Source of the DNA: CAYNFR01 sp964396595
Lineage (GTDB): Bacteria > Bacteroidota > Bacteroidia > Chitinophagales > Saprospiraceae
DNA: 64,000 nucleotides
Direction of reading: 5' to 3'
Assembly (NCBI GenBank): GCA_964396595.1
Contig: CAYNFR010000016.1
Span: 4,871 to 68,870 of the forward strand
Within the stretch, counting starts at the first letter, position 1, and each line of letters starts with the position of its first letter. Below are positions 18,153 through 26,989 of this stretch, piece by piece. A model generated the notes under the pieces. It had not been told where the DNA came from. It ran no database searches and worked only from the letters and a program-made list of their open reading frames with translations. The position numbers and the translations under genes are program-made.

Positions 18153-18977
18153 TTACAACTCTTTGATCCTTATATTTCGAAAATCAACAGGTTGCCCCTC
18201 ACTTTGTAAGGCAATATATCCTGATCGTAGTGGCTTGCCCGGCTGATAAATATAAGGGTCGCAACCTCGCACCATTCCGCCACCTATCTGAGTCTGACTG
18301 TATTGCAGAACGGTGTCTCCATTGATTTTGTGGATAATCAATGAATCACCATAAACGATTAATTCTGCATTGACCCATTGGTCGCCATAATACGTTTCAG
18401 AACTTGAATTGATGCAATGACGAGGATCGATTTTTCCTTCATACACTACATCTGTGCCCGGAGAGCACATATTACCGGTGGGTCGCGATTTACCGGGTTC
18501 TATTCCTGCCAGAAGCTGTATCTCCACCGAGATCGGCCAATCTTGCTCTTTAAGAATCGATTGTGGAGATTGAGAATGAAACATCACGCCACTATTTAAG
18601 AGAGTATAAGAAGGTGCTCCTTTATGCAGTTCTCCCACAAATCGATAATCGAATGATAAATGAAAATGCGAAAAAGGTTTCTCGTAAAAAAGATGCGCAA
18701 ATCGGTTATTAAATGCGCCTATATACTGATCATATCTTACCTGAATAGTATTGTCTTCTACCCTAAATGTCTGTCCATAATTTACACCCACATCATAATG
18801 ATGCATTTTGATGATCCATCCGTCGAGATTTCGCCCATTAAAAAGAGATGTCCATCCATCTTGTGGTGTCAGAGTTAATGCATTTGTAGAATTAACCGCT
18901 GGGCTCTTGCAACTTATGAGTAGGATAAAGATGGCTGCACTGAATCTTGATAATATCATAAGATGCTGGATACTCAC
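18153..18977 (-). CDS. DUF1080 (3-keto-disaccharide hydrolase-like) lipoprotein
   Basis: A 274-residue lipoprotein: hydrophobic signal ending LLISC with Cys23. The mature part is a LamG-like beta-sandwich of the DUF1080/3-keto-disaccharide hydrolase family, marked by WTSLFNGRNLDGW (about 43-55) and a conserved C-terminal strand region with GYIALQSEGQPVDFRNI. Such proteins bind or cleave (modified) glycosides at the cell surface in Bacteroidota. No catalytic residue can be assigned safely from the sequence. It follows the small secreted protein at 18983-19330 by five bases on the same strand, so the two form a likely operon. Confidence 0.85.
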   Translation of the reverse strand: MSIQHLMILSRFSAAIFILLISCKSPAVNSTNALTLTPQDGWTSLFNGRNLDGWIIKMHHYDVGVNYGQTFRVEDNTIQVRYDQYIGAFNNRFAHLFYEKPFSHFHLSFDYRFVGELHKGAPSYTLLNSGVMFHSQSPQSILKEQDWPISVEIQLLAGIEPGKSRPTGNMCSPGTDVVYEGKIDPRHCINSSSETYYGDQWVNAELIVYGDSLIIHKINGDTVLQYSQTQIGGGMVRGCDPYIYQPGKPLRSGYIALQSEGQPVDFRNIRIKEL

Positions 18978-18982
18978 AGAGC

Positions 18983-19330
18983 CTATTTTACCTTTGCGGC
19001 CTTGATTGGTATCTCAATACCCTCGACATAGATATTGCCTACGAAGGCATCATTTTCAAATTTTCCTTTGATCAATGAAGAGTAACCACTTACTTCCGTG
19101 CGAAAACTTAGTTGATCATCTTTTAATTCGATTTCCTTCATTTCAAAATCCATGTTGTAAGCCTTTATGGTGCCATGATATTCTCCTGAACTATTTTTAC
19201 TCAAGTTTATTTCTCCTGAAATTTCTCCATTGGGTGTGTTTACGGAATAAGTGTACTTGCCGGTATGATCATTTAGCGAAGTCACAGAAGAATAGCTTAA
19301 AAGAAAGCTAAGAAAGCATAGTATTTTCAT
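18983..19330 (-). CDS. Small secreted beta-rich protein
   Basis: A 115-residue protein with signal peptide MKILCFLSFLLSYSSVTS. The mature part is short alternating strands (GKYTYSVNTPNGEISGEIN, KGKFENDAFVGNIYVEG), consistent with a small up-and-down beta barrel. Similar modules are found beside or fused to secreted hydrolases in Bacteroidota. It heads a two-gene unit with the DUF1080 lipoprotein. Function unknown. Confidence 0.7.
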   Translation of the reverse strand: MKILCFLSFLLSYSSVTSLNDHTGKYTYSVNTPNGEISGEINLSKNSSGEYHGTIKAYNMDFEMKEIELKDDQLSFRTEVSGYSSLIKGKFENDAFVGNIYVEGIEIPIKAAKVK

Positions 19331-19684
19331 CTTCTAAGGATTTTAATTTAGGATAAATGTATAGAAAGTTCTGTTAATCTGAGAAATAATTATCCGCTAT
19401 CATAGGATTCTAGCGGGGCGTAAAACTATTAATTGGTATTAATAGTAACTCGGTGAAGTCAATGTGTCTTGACAACTTCCAACGATTTTTTGTTTCGGGA
19501 CGCATAGTTTTTCTTAGCTGTATTAGTAGCGTAAAACCGCAGAGACAAGAAGAGGATATAAATTGCTTGGCTAAACACCCGAAGTTATGTAGGACATTAA
19601 ATCAAAATAATTACTTTTGACGATCAATGTGATGATCGATATAAATAAGATCTGATTCGCGATTCTGAATTGTTAATTTTTGAT
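19331..19684. other. Divergent intergenic region with two hairpins (354 bp)
   Basis: No gene seen. Two neat inverted repeats sit in tandem: CCGCTA/TAGCGG (19394-19399 and 19411-19416) and ACTATTAAT/ATTAATAGT (19425-19433 and 19438-19446). They lie between the small secreted gene (-) and the SulP gene (+) and could be an operator or a leader structure. A promoter element for SulP is at 19612. Confidence 0.45.
19612..19619 (+). promoter_or_regulatory. Bacteroidota -7 promoter element for the SulP gene
   Basis: TACTTTTG matches TAnnTTTG, about 65 bases before the chosen start at 19685. Confidence 0.45.
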
Positions 19685-21292
19685 ATGAGTTCAAAGTCCC
19701 TTTTTAGCCATCTAAATAAAGATATCCCTGCCAGTGTAGTGGTCTTTTTTGTCGCGTTACCTTTGTGTCTGGGTATTGCTCTGGCAAGTGGAGCGCCGCT
19801 TTTTTCCGGGGTAATTGCCGGAATAATAGGTGGTGTCTTGGTCGGGACATTGAGTGGTTCGACTATAGGCGTTAGCGGACCGGCGGCGGGATTGGCGGCG
19901 ATTGTTTTGTCAGCGATAAGTCAACTGGGAGGTTATGAAAACTTATTAGTGGCAGTTGTATTAGCTGGTGTAATACAAATATTATTTGGAATAGCGAAGT
20001 TGGGTATCATAGGTTACTATTTCCCTAGTTCTGTTATAAAGGGTATGTTGACGGGTATCGGGATTATTATCATTATAAAACAGATTCCACATTTTTTCGG
20101 CTATGATGCTAGCCCGGAAGGGGTGTTAAGTTTTAACAATCCGAGTGGTTCGAATACGATTGATGAATTGATGTCCTTACACCATAATATCATCAAGGGT
20201 TCAGCATTAATCGGGATTATTTCGCTGATTATTCTGGTGGTGTGGGATAAAGTTTTAGTTCAGAAGGCTAAATTATTTCAAGTGATACAGGGCCCACTAG
20301 TTGTGGTATTGTTAGGAATATTGTTTTATGGCTTAACACGCCATCACTCTAGTTTGTCGATCGGGGAAACACATCTTGTGAGCGTACCAGTTACGGCGGG
20401 ATTGAGGGACTTTCTGGGTGTGTTTACTTTTCCCAATTTTAGCATAATATTCACACCGGCTGTATGGGTGGTCGCTTTTACTTTGGCCCTAGTCGCTAGT
20501 CTAGAAACTTTGTTAAGTGTAGAGGCGACTGATAAGCTTGATCCCGATAAGAATGTCACACCCACCAATAGGGAACTTTTCGCACAAGGCGCAGGGAATA
20601 TTGTCTCAGGTCTAATCGGAGGCTTGCCCATTACGCAAGTTATTGTGCGCAGCTCAGCTAACATTCAGTCGGGCGGTAAGACTAAATTGTCAACAATAAT
20701 TCATGGCTTTTTACTTCTTATATCGGTTATTACTATTCCTAGATTGTTGAACATGATACCCTTGTCTGTGCTAGCAGCGATTCTTTTAATTGTGGGTTAT
20801 AAACTGGCTAAACCAGCCTTATTTTATCAAATGTGGAAGTATGGATGGAAGCAGTTTTTGCCTTTTATCGTTACAGTATTAGCTATTATTTTTACAGATC
20901 TGCTTATGGGTATAGGCCTAGGATTAACAGTAGGTATAATCATTGTTTTATTAAAGAGTTATCAGAATTCGCATTTTCTTAATCAACAGTCAGATCCAGA
21001 GAAGCCCAACCATTTCAAAATGATATTGGCCGAAGAGGCCACATTTTTAAACAAAGGAGCGATTCTCAAAGAACTGGATAGCATACCACAGGATTCTTAT
21101 CTCGAGATAGATGTAAGACGTACCAGGTATCTTGATCACGATATTATTGAGATTTTCGATGACTTTGCCTTTAAGGCAAGAAATAGAAATATTCATATCA
21201 AGTTGATATCCGAGAGAGGTATAGTGGATAATCCGGACAACTATCTTGAGTTCTTCACCTTGAGACCTAAGATAGCGATATACCAAAATTAG
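19685..21292 (+). CDS. SulP family inorganic anion transporter
   Basis: An inner-membrane carrier of about 535 residues, starting at ATG 19685 (MSSKSLFSHLNKDIPASVVV); a TTG five codons upstream is less likely. It has the SulP/SLC26 transmembrane core: the ALPLCLGIALASGAP segment in TM1, a Gly-rich GVSGPAAGLAAIVL segment in TM3, and further hydrophobic helices to about residue 435. A C-terminal STAS-like domain follows (KELDSIPQDSYLEIDVRRTR). SulP proteins carry sulfate, bicarbonate or other anions. In Bacteroidota a bicarbonate role is often suggested, but no carbonic anhydrase gene adjoins here, so the substrate is open. Confidence 0.92.
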   Translation: MSSKSLFSHLNKDIPASVVVFFVALPLCLGIALASGAPLFSGVIAGIIGGVLVGTLSGSTIGVSGPAAGLAAIVLSAISQLGGYENLLVAVVLAGVIQILFGIAKLGIIGYYFPSSVIKGMLTGIGIIIIIKQIPHFFGYDASPEGVLSFNNPSGSNTIDELMSLHHNIIKGSALIGIISLIILVVWDKVLVQKAKLFQVIQGPLVVVLLGILFYGLTRHHSSLSIGETHLVSVPVTAGLRDFLGVFTFPNFSIIFTPAVWVVAFTLALVASLETLLSVEATDKLDPDKNVTPTNRELFAQGAGNIVSGLIGGLPITQVIVRSSANIQSGGKTKLSTIIHGFLLLISVITIPRLLNMIPLSVLAAILLIVGYKLAKPALFYQMWKYGWKQFLPFIVTVLAIIFTDLLMGIGLGLTVGIIIVLLKSYQNSHFLNQQSDPEKPNHFKMILAEEATFLNKGAILKELDSIPQDSYLEIDVRRTRYLDHDIIEIFDDFAFKARNRNIHIKLISERGIVDNPDNYLEFFTLRPKIAIYQN

Positions 21293-21459
21293 TCTCCTTT
21301 GTGCTCATGGCAGTTCTTGCTCGGAGTTCCGCAGGGTATCCGTGTTGTGGGGATAGCATATTGTAATAGACGGAGAGCTCAGAATCGATGGGTCTAAATT
21401 CTTCCTTGGATAAGTAAGAATTTGTCTTCCTTTGTTATTTCGTGACAAAATTTAGCTAT

Positions 21460-22968
21460 ATGAGACATTACATTTTTATTGCCTTTCTACTATTTGCTAG
21501 GACGACTTTGCTACATGCACAAGAGTCCGTTACAATTAAGCCCATTCCTGATCCACAAGTCTTCTCAAGTGTTCAGACAGCACGTATTAGCGGTGTAACT
21601 CATAGCCTACAGACACGCACTGGGACAATGTTGCTACGTGATGAGAATAACGAACCCATAGCATTGCATGGCTATACAGCTTACTTTAAAGATATTAAGT
21701 CTAATGAGCGCCCCATCATCTTTACTTTTAATGGCGGGCCTGGATCCTCCTCATACTGGCTACACATGGGTGTTATGGGCCCGAAGCGAATTGTTGTGAA
21801 TGATCCTGCCTATACTCCTTCGGCACCGTACCAACTAGTTAATAATGACTATTCAATATTGGATATCGCGGATGTGGTCATGATGGATCCCATCGGAACA
21901 GGATTAAGCATGCCTGTGGGCAAAGCAGAAGGAAAGGATTTCTGGGGGGTTGACCAGGATATTCGTGCCACTAGTCTGTTTATTATTCAGTTTCTTAAAG
22001 AGTACGATCGTTTTCAATCTCCTAAGTATCTGTGTGGTGAGAGCTACGGTACTTTTAGAAATGCCGGTGTGATGAATTATCTACTCAGGCAAGGTATCGC
22101 ATTGAACGGCGTGGTGATGGTTTCTGCTGTATTTGATCTTAACACGCTGACTTTTCCGGTAGGAAGTGACATCCCATATTTGTCCTTTTTCCCCACCTAT
22201 GCAGCCACGGCTTGGTATCATGATCAACTGGCCAATAAACCAGCCGATTTTGAGGCTTTCATAGAAGAGGTCAGAGTATTTACAGAAAAAGAATACATGC
22301 CCGCGCTTTATAAAGGCAGTAGGCTTACCAATGATGAAAAGGATATGATAGCAAAAAGATTAAGTCATTATTGCGGGGTAAGTGGAGATTTCTGGAAACG
22401 TGCCAATCTTCGTGTTAAAGCAGGGGAGTTTTTTAACGAACTTTTGAGAGAAAAGGGTCTTACAGTAGGACGACTAGATTCGCGATTTGTGGGAATAAAT
22501 GATAATCTTCTTAATCAATATGCGACTACTGATCCTCAGAGCAATGCGATTTCTCCTGCTTACACAGCTGGATTTTTAGATTATCTATATAGCGATCTGG
22601 GGGTGAGTAAAGACTTGCACTATAAAACTTCTGCTTACAGCTCACCCGGGTTCAAATGGGACTGGTCGCATCAAGGTAATTTTGGCTGGGGAACACAGAC
22701 AGCAATCAGCACTGCCATGGATATGGCTGATGCCATGAACAAAGATCCGAATGTCAAGGTACTCATCATGAATGGTTACTATGATCTGGCAACACCGTTT
22801 TACGGTGTAGAGTACACCATCGATCATCTGGGCCTAACGCCAGAGATTCGGGACAATATTATCATGACTTATTACGAGGCGGGGCATATGATGTATACAC
22901 ACATGCCATCCTTGATCAAGTATAAAAAGGATCTGGCAGATTTTATTCATGGTACGTCGCGGAGGTAG
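21460..22968 (+). CDS. S10 family serine carboxypeptidase
   Basis: Chosen start is ATG 21460 (MRHYIFIAFLLFARTTLLHAQ, a good signal peptide); a GTG at 21442 would add six residues. The 502-residue protein has the S10 fold: oxyanion-hole FNGGPGSSS, catalytic Ser in CGESYGT (about residue 195), catalytic Asp in NGYYDLATPF, and catalytic His in EAGHMMY near the C-terminus. It should remove C-terminal residues from peptides in the periplasm or outside the cell at acidic pH, complementing the DPP-IV-like peptidase upstream. It is convergent with the S74 repeat gene. Confidence 0.92.
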   Translation: MRHYIFIAFLLFARTTLLHAQESVTIKPIPDPQVFSSVQTARISGVTHSLQTRTGTMLLRDENNEPIALHGYTAYFKDIKSNERPIIFTFNGGPGSSSYWLHMGVMGPKRIVVNDPAYTPSAPYQLVNNDYSILDIADVVMMDPIGTGLSMPVGKAEGKDFWGVDQDIRATSLFIIQFLKEYDRFQSPKYLCGESYGTFRNAGVMNYLLRQGIALNGVVMVSAVFDLNTLTFPVGSDIPYLSFFPTYAATAWYHDQLANKPADFEAFIEEVRVFTEKEYMPALYKGSRLTNDEKDMIAKRLSHYCGVSGDFWKRANLRVKAGEFFNELLREKGLTVGRLDSRFVGINDNLLNQYATTDPQSNAISPAYTAGFLDYLYSDLGVSKDLHYKTSAYSSPGFKWDWSHQGNFGWGTQTAISTAMDMADAMNKDPNVKVLIMNGYYDLATPFYGVEYTIDHLGLTPEIRDNIIMTYYEAGHMMYTHMPSLIKYKKDLADFIHGTSRR

Positions 22969-23156
22969 AAGCAACTTGTCACCATGCCTGTTAAATTAAA
23001 GTTCGACTCGTGGTCAAGCATATTAAATAGCAGTCTGTCGTAGATTATTTCGAATGATGTACCTATCCGCGTCATACAAGCGTTAGATTTTATCACAAAG
23101 CTTGTATCATTGGATAGATAAAGTATATTCATTCTAAACCACCGCCATACACTCTT

Positions 23157-25022
23157 TCATTCTTCTGTTAAAATGGAAGTAAGTAATTCGGGTTTAATTT
23201 TCTGCAAGAAAGCTTCAACATCTTTTAGTCGTTTTTCTAAATCTTCATTCTTTAGGTGTAGTTCTTTTATCGCCTCTAGGAGTATAGGGGTAAGTTTTGG
23301 ATAGTCAATGCTTTTAAACCCATCAACGGATGTCAAAACTAGCTCGGGGAAGATTGCTTCGACTTCTTGCGCGATAAGTCCTATTTGTCTTGTATTGGTG
23401 AATTCTTTTTCTGGAAAATCTTGTTCTCGCCATTGATAATATACACCCCGTAGTGTCATTAGTGCCGCCAGAGGATCTAATAGGGGCGTAATATTGCGCT
23501 TGAATCGTATGTCTGAAGTATGGGTAAGTGAGCCGTTATACAGTATGTTACCATGAACATATAGGCCGTTTGCCGGTGTATTGTTTTCGTTGATGCCCAC
23601 GCTCAGGCCACCATTTTTTTGAACGATTAGTTTTATACCCGTACCCATTTCAACAACCAAGGGAACTTGGTTTTCCACCACCTTTACGCTGAGCTTTGCT
23701 AAAGGGTTTTTGTCTCCTATGCCGACATTTTTATTTTTTGTAATCATCAGACTGTCCAGAAAAGATATGTTGCCTGTTGTGCTGAAATTGCCATGGGCGA
23801 TCAGTGCGTTAGTATCAAAGTTGCCCCAAATCAATGGGTGGATAGTGTCTGTATTATCTATGAATAGTAAATTACTCTCGGTAGTGGTTTTTCCACCAGC
23901 TAAATGACCTATAAAAACATTGGCATTTCCAGAGAGATTGTTTCCTCCTGCGGCAAATCCTAAAAAGGTGTTTTTCAATCCATCATTAGTCACTCCGGAT
24001 AAAGCGCCAAGGAAAGAATTCTCATCTCCGGAAGTAGTAGCGTATCCACTTTCCGCCCCTACAAAGGTATTATTTGAACCTGTATTATTATTCTGTCCTG
24101 CACCGCTACCCATGAAGACATTCGAATTTCCGGAAGTATTGCTGGATCCTGATAATATACCAAAGAAGCTATTGCTCTCTCCCACATTATTAAGAAATCC
24201 GCTTGAAAATCCGAAAAAGGAGTTATTGCGACCTGTTGTATTATTAAAACCAGCTGATCGACCAAAAAAAGAATTATTATCGCCACCGATGTTTCTATTA
24301 CCTGCTGTTGTTCCAAAAAAGGCGTTATTCTGACCGGTGGTGTTTTGAGAGCCGGCTTCGCGACCAAAAAATGCGTTTTGACCACCGGATGTATTATTTC
24401 TTCCCGCTAAATACCCGAAAAAAGAGTTGCTATTAGCAGTATTGTTTCTTCCTGCCTGAGATCCAAAGAATGCGTTGTCAAAACCTATCTGGTTCAACTT
24501 GCCAGCTTCATATCCATAAAATGAATTATTCCCACCGGAAATATTGTTTTCACCGGAACTAGTTCCAAAGAAGGAATTACCACCAGCAGTCGTGTTCAGT
24601 TGCCCGCTTAATGCCCCAAAGAACGAATTCGCGGAGCCTGATATATTCGCATTGCCGGAAGACCGCCCGAAGAATGAGTTATTAGAACCATCTACATTAT
24701 TACTCCCAGAGAAATTGCCATAAAATGAATTGGCATCGCCGGATTGATTATTTTTACCGGACTCAAACCCAAAGAAGGAGTTAAACCTTCCACTAGTGAT
24801 ATTCTTGCCTGATTGGGCGCCCACGAATGTGTTACTCCTAGTGCCGACAGATTGATTAATACCGGACATCGATCCAATATGAATGGATGTCGTGTCACTC
24901 TGTAGTCCAAGATCAAATCTCCCTCTAAGTTTTCCATCTCCGGCAACATCTACATGTTGGCTTGATACTGAAGAGTATAGTACTAAAGTACTCACGATTG
25001 AAAGTATATTTTTTGTCATCAT
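23157..25022 (-). CDS. Beta-roll repeat adhesin-like protein with S74 intramolecular chaperone
   Basis: I start at the ATG at 25022 (MMTKNILSIVSTLVLYSSVSSQ, a signal peptide). The long frame upstream (to 25190) has no leader-like sequence. Residues about 45-370 are 19 tandem 16-17-residue repeats with consensus NSFFGxxSGxNNTSGxx, the pattern of trimeric beta-roll shafts in phage tail fibres and bacterial surface fibres. After a spacer comes TSDIRFKRNITPL, the cleavage/catalytic region of the peptidase S74 (endosialidase-type) chaperone, then a C-terminal coiled coil (EAIKELHLKNEDLEKRLKDV). Expected: a trimeric fibre whose C-terminal chaperone cuts itself off after folding. Partner or ligand unknown. 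Confidence 0.88.
   Translation of the reverse strand: MMTKNILSIVSTLVLYSSVSSQHVDVAGDGKLRGRFDLGLQSDTTSIHIGSMSGINQSVGTRSNTFVGAQSGKNITSGRFNSFFGFESGKNNQSGDANSFYGNFSGSNNVDGSNNSFFGRSSGNANISGSANSFFGALSGQLNTTAGGNSFFGTSSGENNISGGNNSFYGYEAGKLNQIGFDNAFFGSQAGRNNTANSNSFFGYLAGRNNTSGGQNAFFGREAGSQNTTGQNNAFFGTTAGNRNIGGDNNSFFGRSAGFNNTTGRNNSFFGFSSGFLNNVGESNSFFGILSGSSNTSGNSNVFMGSGAGQNNNTGSNNTFVGAESGYATTSGDENSFLGALSGVTNDGLKNTFLGFAAGGNNLSGNANVFIGHLAGGKTTTESNLLFIDNTDTIHPLIWGNFDTNALIAHGNFSTTGNISFLDSLMITKNKNVGIGDKNPLAKLSVKVVENQVPLVVEMGTGIKLIVQKNGGLSVGINENNTPANGLYVHGNILYNGSLTHTSDIRFKRNITPLLDPLAALMTLRGVYYQWREQDFPEKEFTNTRQIGLIAQEVEAIFPELVLTSVDGFKSIDYPKLTPILLEAIKELHLKNEDLEKRLKDVEAFLQKIKPELLTSILTEE
23890..24860 (-). repeat. 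Coding tandem repeat, about 51-bp period, 19 units
   Basis: The DNA encoding the NSFFG repeats is itself repetitive at about 48-51 bp, but third positions differ between units, so the repeats are old and selected at protein level, not a recent slippage expansion. Confidence 0.75.
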
Positions 25023-25130
25023 AGAAATTTTTTTGGATTCGATATTGATTTTATATATGATCCCATTGTTGCGAAATTTTACCAAATATTTGTGTAATTT
25101 TTTCATATTACAATTTTTGACAATGCATAA

Positions 25131-25147
25131 TTGGCACATTTTGTGCT
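25131..25147 (+). promoter_or_regulatory. Sigma-54-like promoter (overlapping a palindrome)
   Basis: TTGGCACATTTTGTGCT fits the sigma-54 pattern TTGGCAC-N5-TTGCW with the exact GG-N10-GC spacing and one change in the second block (GTGC). It lies 37 bases before the ATG at 25184. The core GCACA-TTT-TGTGC is also a perfect inverted repeat, so a repressor or activator operator is an alternative. Confidence 0.4.
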
Positions 25148-25183
25148 TGTTAATGTGTGGATGTTTATTATCCATCACGACGC

Positions 25184-26974
25184 ATGTCACTACGAGTTAT
25201 ATTCATAGTATCCTTTTTATCCACCTACGGACTGCTCAACGGCCAAGCCGTGCGTTGTCCGGTAAATCGATGGGCTGTCGCCAATACGGGTGGTGCTTAT
25301 ATCGATGATATAGGGAATATGGCTGTTTATGGCAATTTTACCAACCTAGAGAATAGTGAATTTGTCAATGATGGCAATCTCTACTTTCTCGGCAATGTCG
25401 AAAATCGGGGATTCCTGGGAGAAGGTGATGGTGCAGAATATATTCTGCATTGTGACACAGCAGTCACCACTATCAGTGGTGCTGGCGTGACAGAGTTTAA
25501 TAGACTCTTTGTTAATAATCAATCAGGCGTAAAGCTTGAGTCAGAAATACGCATAAAAACCTCTTTAACTTTTCAGAATGGCATTATTCATACAGATAGA
25601 AGATCGCCCTCTTATAGAGTTTCATTCAGGCCGAATAGCGTTTATAATGCAGCCGATGATACTAAGCACATAAACGGTGTTGTCCGCAAGCAAGGGCCTG
25701 ATCCATTTACCTTTCCTGTAGGTGATGGAGATCATCTTTCTCGCATAGGCGTAGTCGGTGTTAATAATTTTGATTTGTTTCAAGCGGCTTATTACAGCAA
25801 AAATTTAGAACAAGACGTATGGGCTAGTCCGGGAAGCTTTGATCACGAGACTAAAGATTTCAATGTTTATAAAGTTCAGGATAAGGAATTTTGGACATTG
25901 ACAGGTGGACAAGCCACCCGAATTACCTTACACTGGACGACATATAGTCAGATTAATCAACTCGTTGCGAATGTGAATGACCTCGTAGTCGCGGGTTGGG
26001 ATGGTTTTAAGTGGGTTAATCTCGGTAAGACGGAGATGCAATCCTTCTTGGGCTTTGGAATCATTTCATCTCGGCGTGTTATACCGAATAATTATCGCGC
26101 GTTTACTTTTGGTGTCTCTGATCTGGACGGAGACGGTTATGTTGACTCAATGGATCCGGCACCACTGGACGCTTGTATACCGGATCCTTCTGCCGAGGCA
26201 TGTCAACAAAGAGTGTGTGTTTCAGTAGAGCTAGGCGTGTTTCTCGAAGGTGGTCTAGCCCAGCCGGGCAATGAAGTTGCTGACAAGATGCGATTACGAC
26301 TCTATAACTTTGGATATCTTCCCGGTATGCGACCTAAGACACTCTTCGGGGTATCATCTAAGCCGGGACATCCGTATGAAGGAGTTCCATGGAACTACGA
26401 TGGTGCTGAGGGCAAAGAGATTAACGAGTTTGCTCCGACAACAGGAGATAATCGTTATCCCGAGGAAATTGTGGATTGGGTAATGGTAAGTCTGCGGACC
26501 TCTGTAGACGCTTCTTCAACAGTCTGCCGTAAACCAGCCATGATTAATGCTGAAGGGGATGTGATGTTCACTGAGTTTTTTGACTGTTGTGATATGGCGA
26601 GTAATCGCTATTATGTAGTCATTGAGCATCGCAATCACCTTCCTGTAATGACACCCACTGCCATTGAGCTTCAAGATGGAAAATTGTCTTTTGATTTCCG
26701 CAAGAATCAATCATACACCAGACTTTTGGGAAGTGGTCAGAAGGAACTTCGTCCGGGTGTCTTCGCCATGTTTGCAGGAAACGGAGATCAATCTATGGCC
26801 GCAGAATCACCTAAAGACCTTAACGCCAATGACAATTCGATGTGGTTGCAGGATAATGGCAAACACTCTGGTTATTACTTCCAAGACTTTGACTTAAGTG
26901 GAGACGTAAATGTTCAAGACAAATCACTATGGTTACGTAATAACGGAATATTCACGGATGTGGATATCAGATAG
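25184..26974 (+). CDS. Secreted protein with C-terminal dockerin-like calcium-binding repeats
   Basis: The start at 25184 gives a signal peptide (MSLRVIFIVSFLSTYGLLNGQ); the earlier ATG at 25157 only adds nine residues. Of about 596 residues, the first 170 are beta-rich (GNFTNLENSEFVNDGNLYFL...), as in surface proteins with a layered beta-helix or sandwich. A calcium-type segment DLDGDGYVDSMD sits mid-protein. The C-terminus has two dockerin-like units: DLNANDNSMWLQDNG and DLSGDVNVQDKSLWLRNNG. No type IX sorting domain is visible. It is divergent from the S74 fibre gene, sharing a short control region. Cohesin-dependent docking is possible; function unknown. Confidence 0.75.
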   Translation: MSLRVIFIVSFLSTYGLLNGQAVRCPVNRWAVANTGGAYIDDIGNMAVYGNFTNLENSEFVNDGNLYFLGNVENRGFLGEGDGAEYILHCDTAVTTISGAGVTEFNRLFVNNQSGVKLESEIRIKTSLTFQNGIIHTDRRSPSYRVSFRPNSVYNAADDTKHINGVVRKQGPDPFTFPVGDGDHLSRIGVVGVNNFDLFQAAYYSKNLEQDVWASPGSFDHETKDFNVYKVQDKEFWTLTGGQATRITLHWTTYSQINQLVANVNDLVVAGWDGFKWVNLGKTEMQSFLGFGIISSRRVIPNNYRAFTFGVSDLDGDGYVDSMDPAPLDACIPDPSAEACQQRVCVSVELGVFLEGGLAQPGNEVADKMRLRLYNFGYLPGMRPKTLFGVSSKPGHPYEGVPWNYDGAEGKEINEFAPTTGDNRYPEEIVDWVMVSLRTSVDASSTVCRKPAMINAEGDVMFTEFFDCCDMASNRYYVVIEHRNHLPVMTPTAIELQDGKLSFDFRKNQSYTRLLGSGQKELRPGVFAMFAGNGDQSMAAESPKDLNANDNSMWLQDNGKHSGYYFQDFDLSGDVNVQDKSLWLRNNGIFTDVDIR

Positions 26975-26989
26975 TTATTTGATCACCGT

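Noticed and set aside
23920..24385. Open frames in other phases over the repeat gene
   Set aside because: They are repeat-derived shadows with biased composition inside the S74 fibre gene; the minus-strand main frame has signal peptide, repeats and S74 domain.
23890..24860. Possible CRISPR array
   Set aside because: The 51-bp periodicity is coding, units are diverged throughout and there are no identical repeats separated by unique spacers, and no cas genes.
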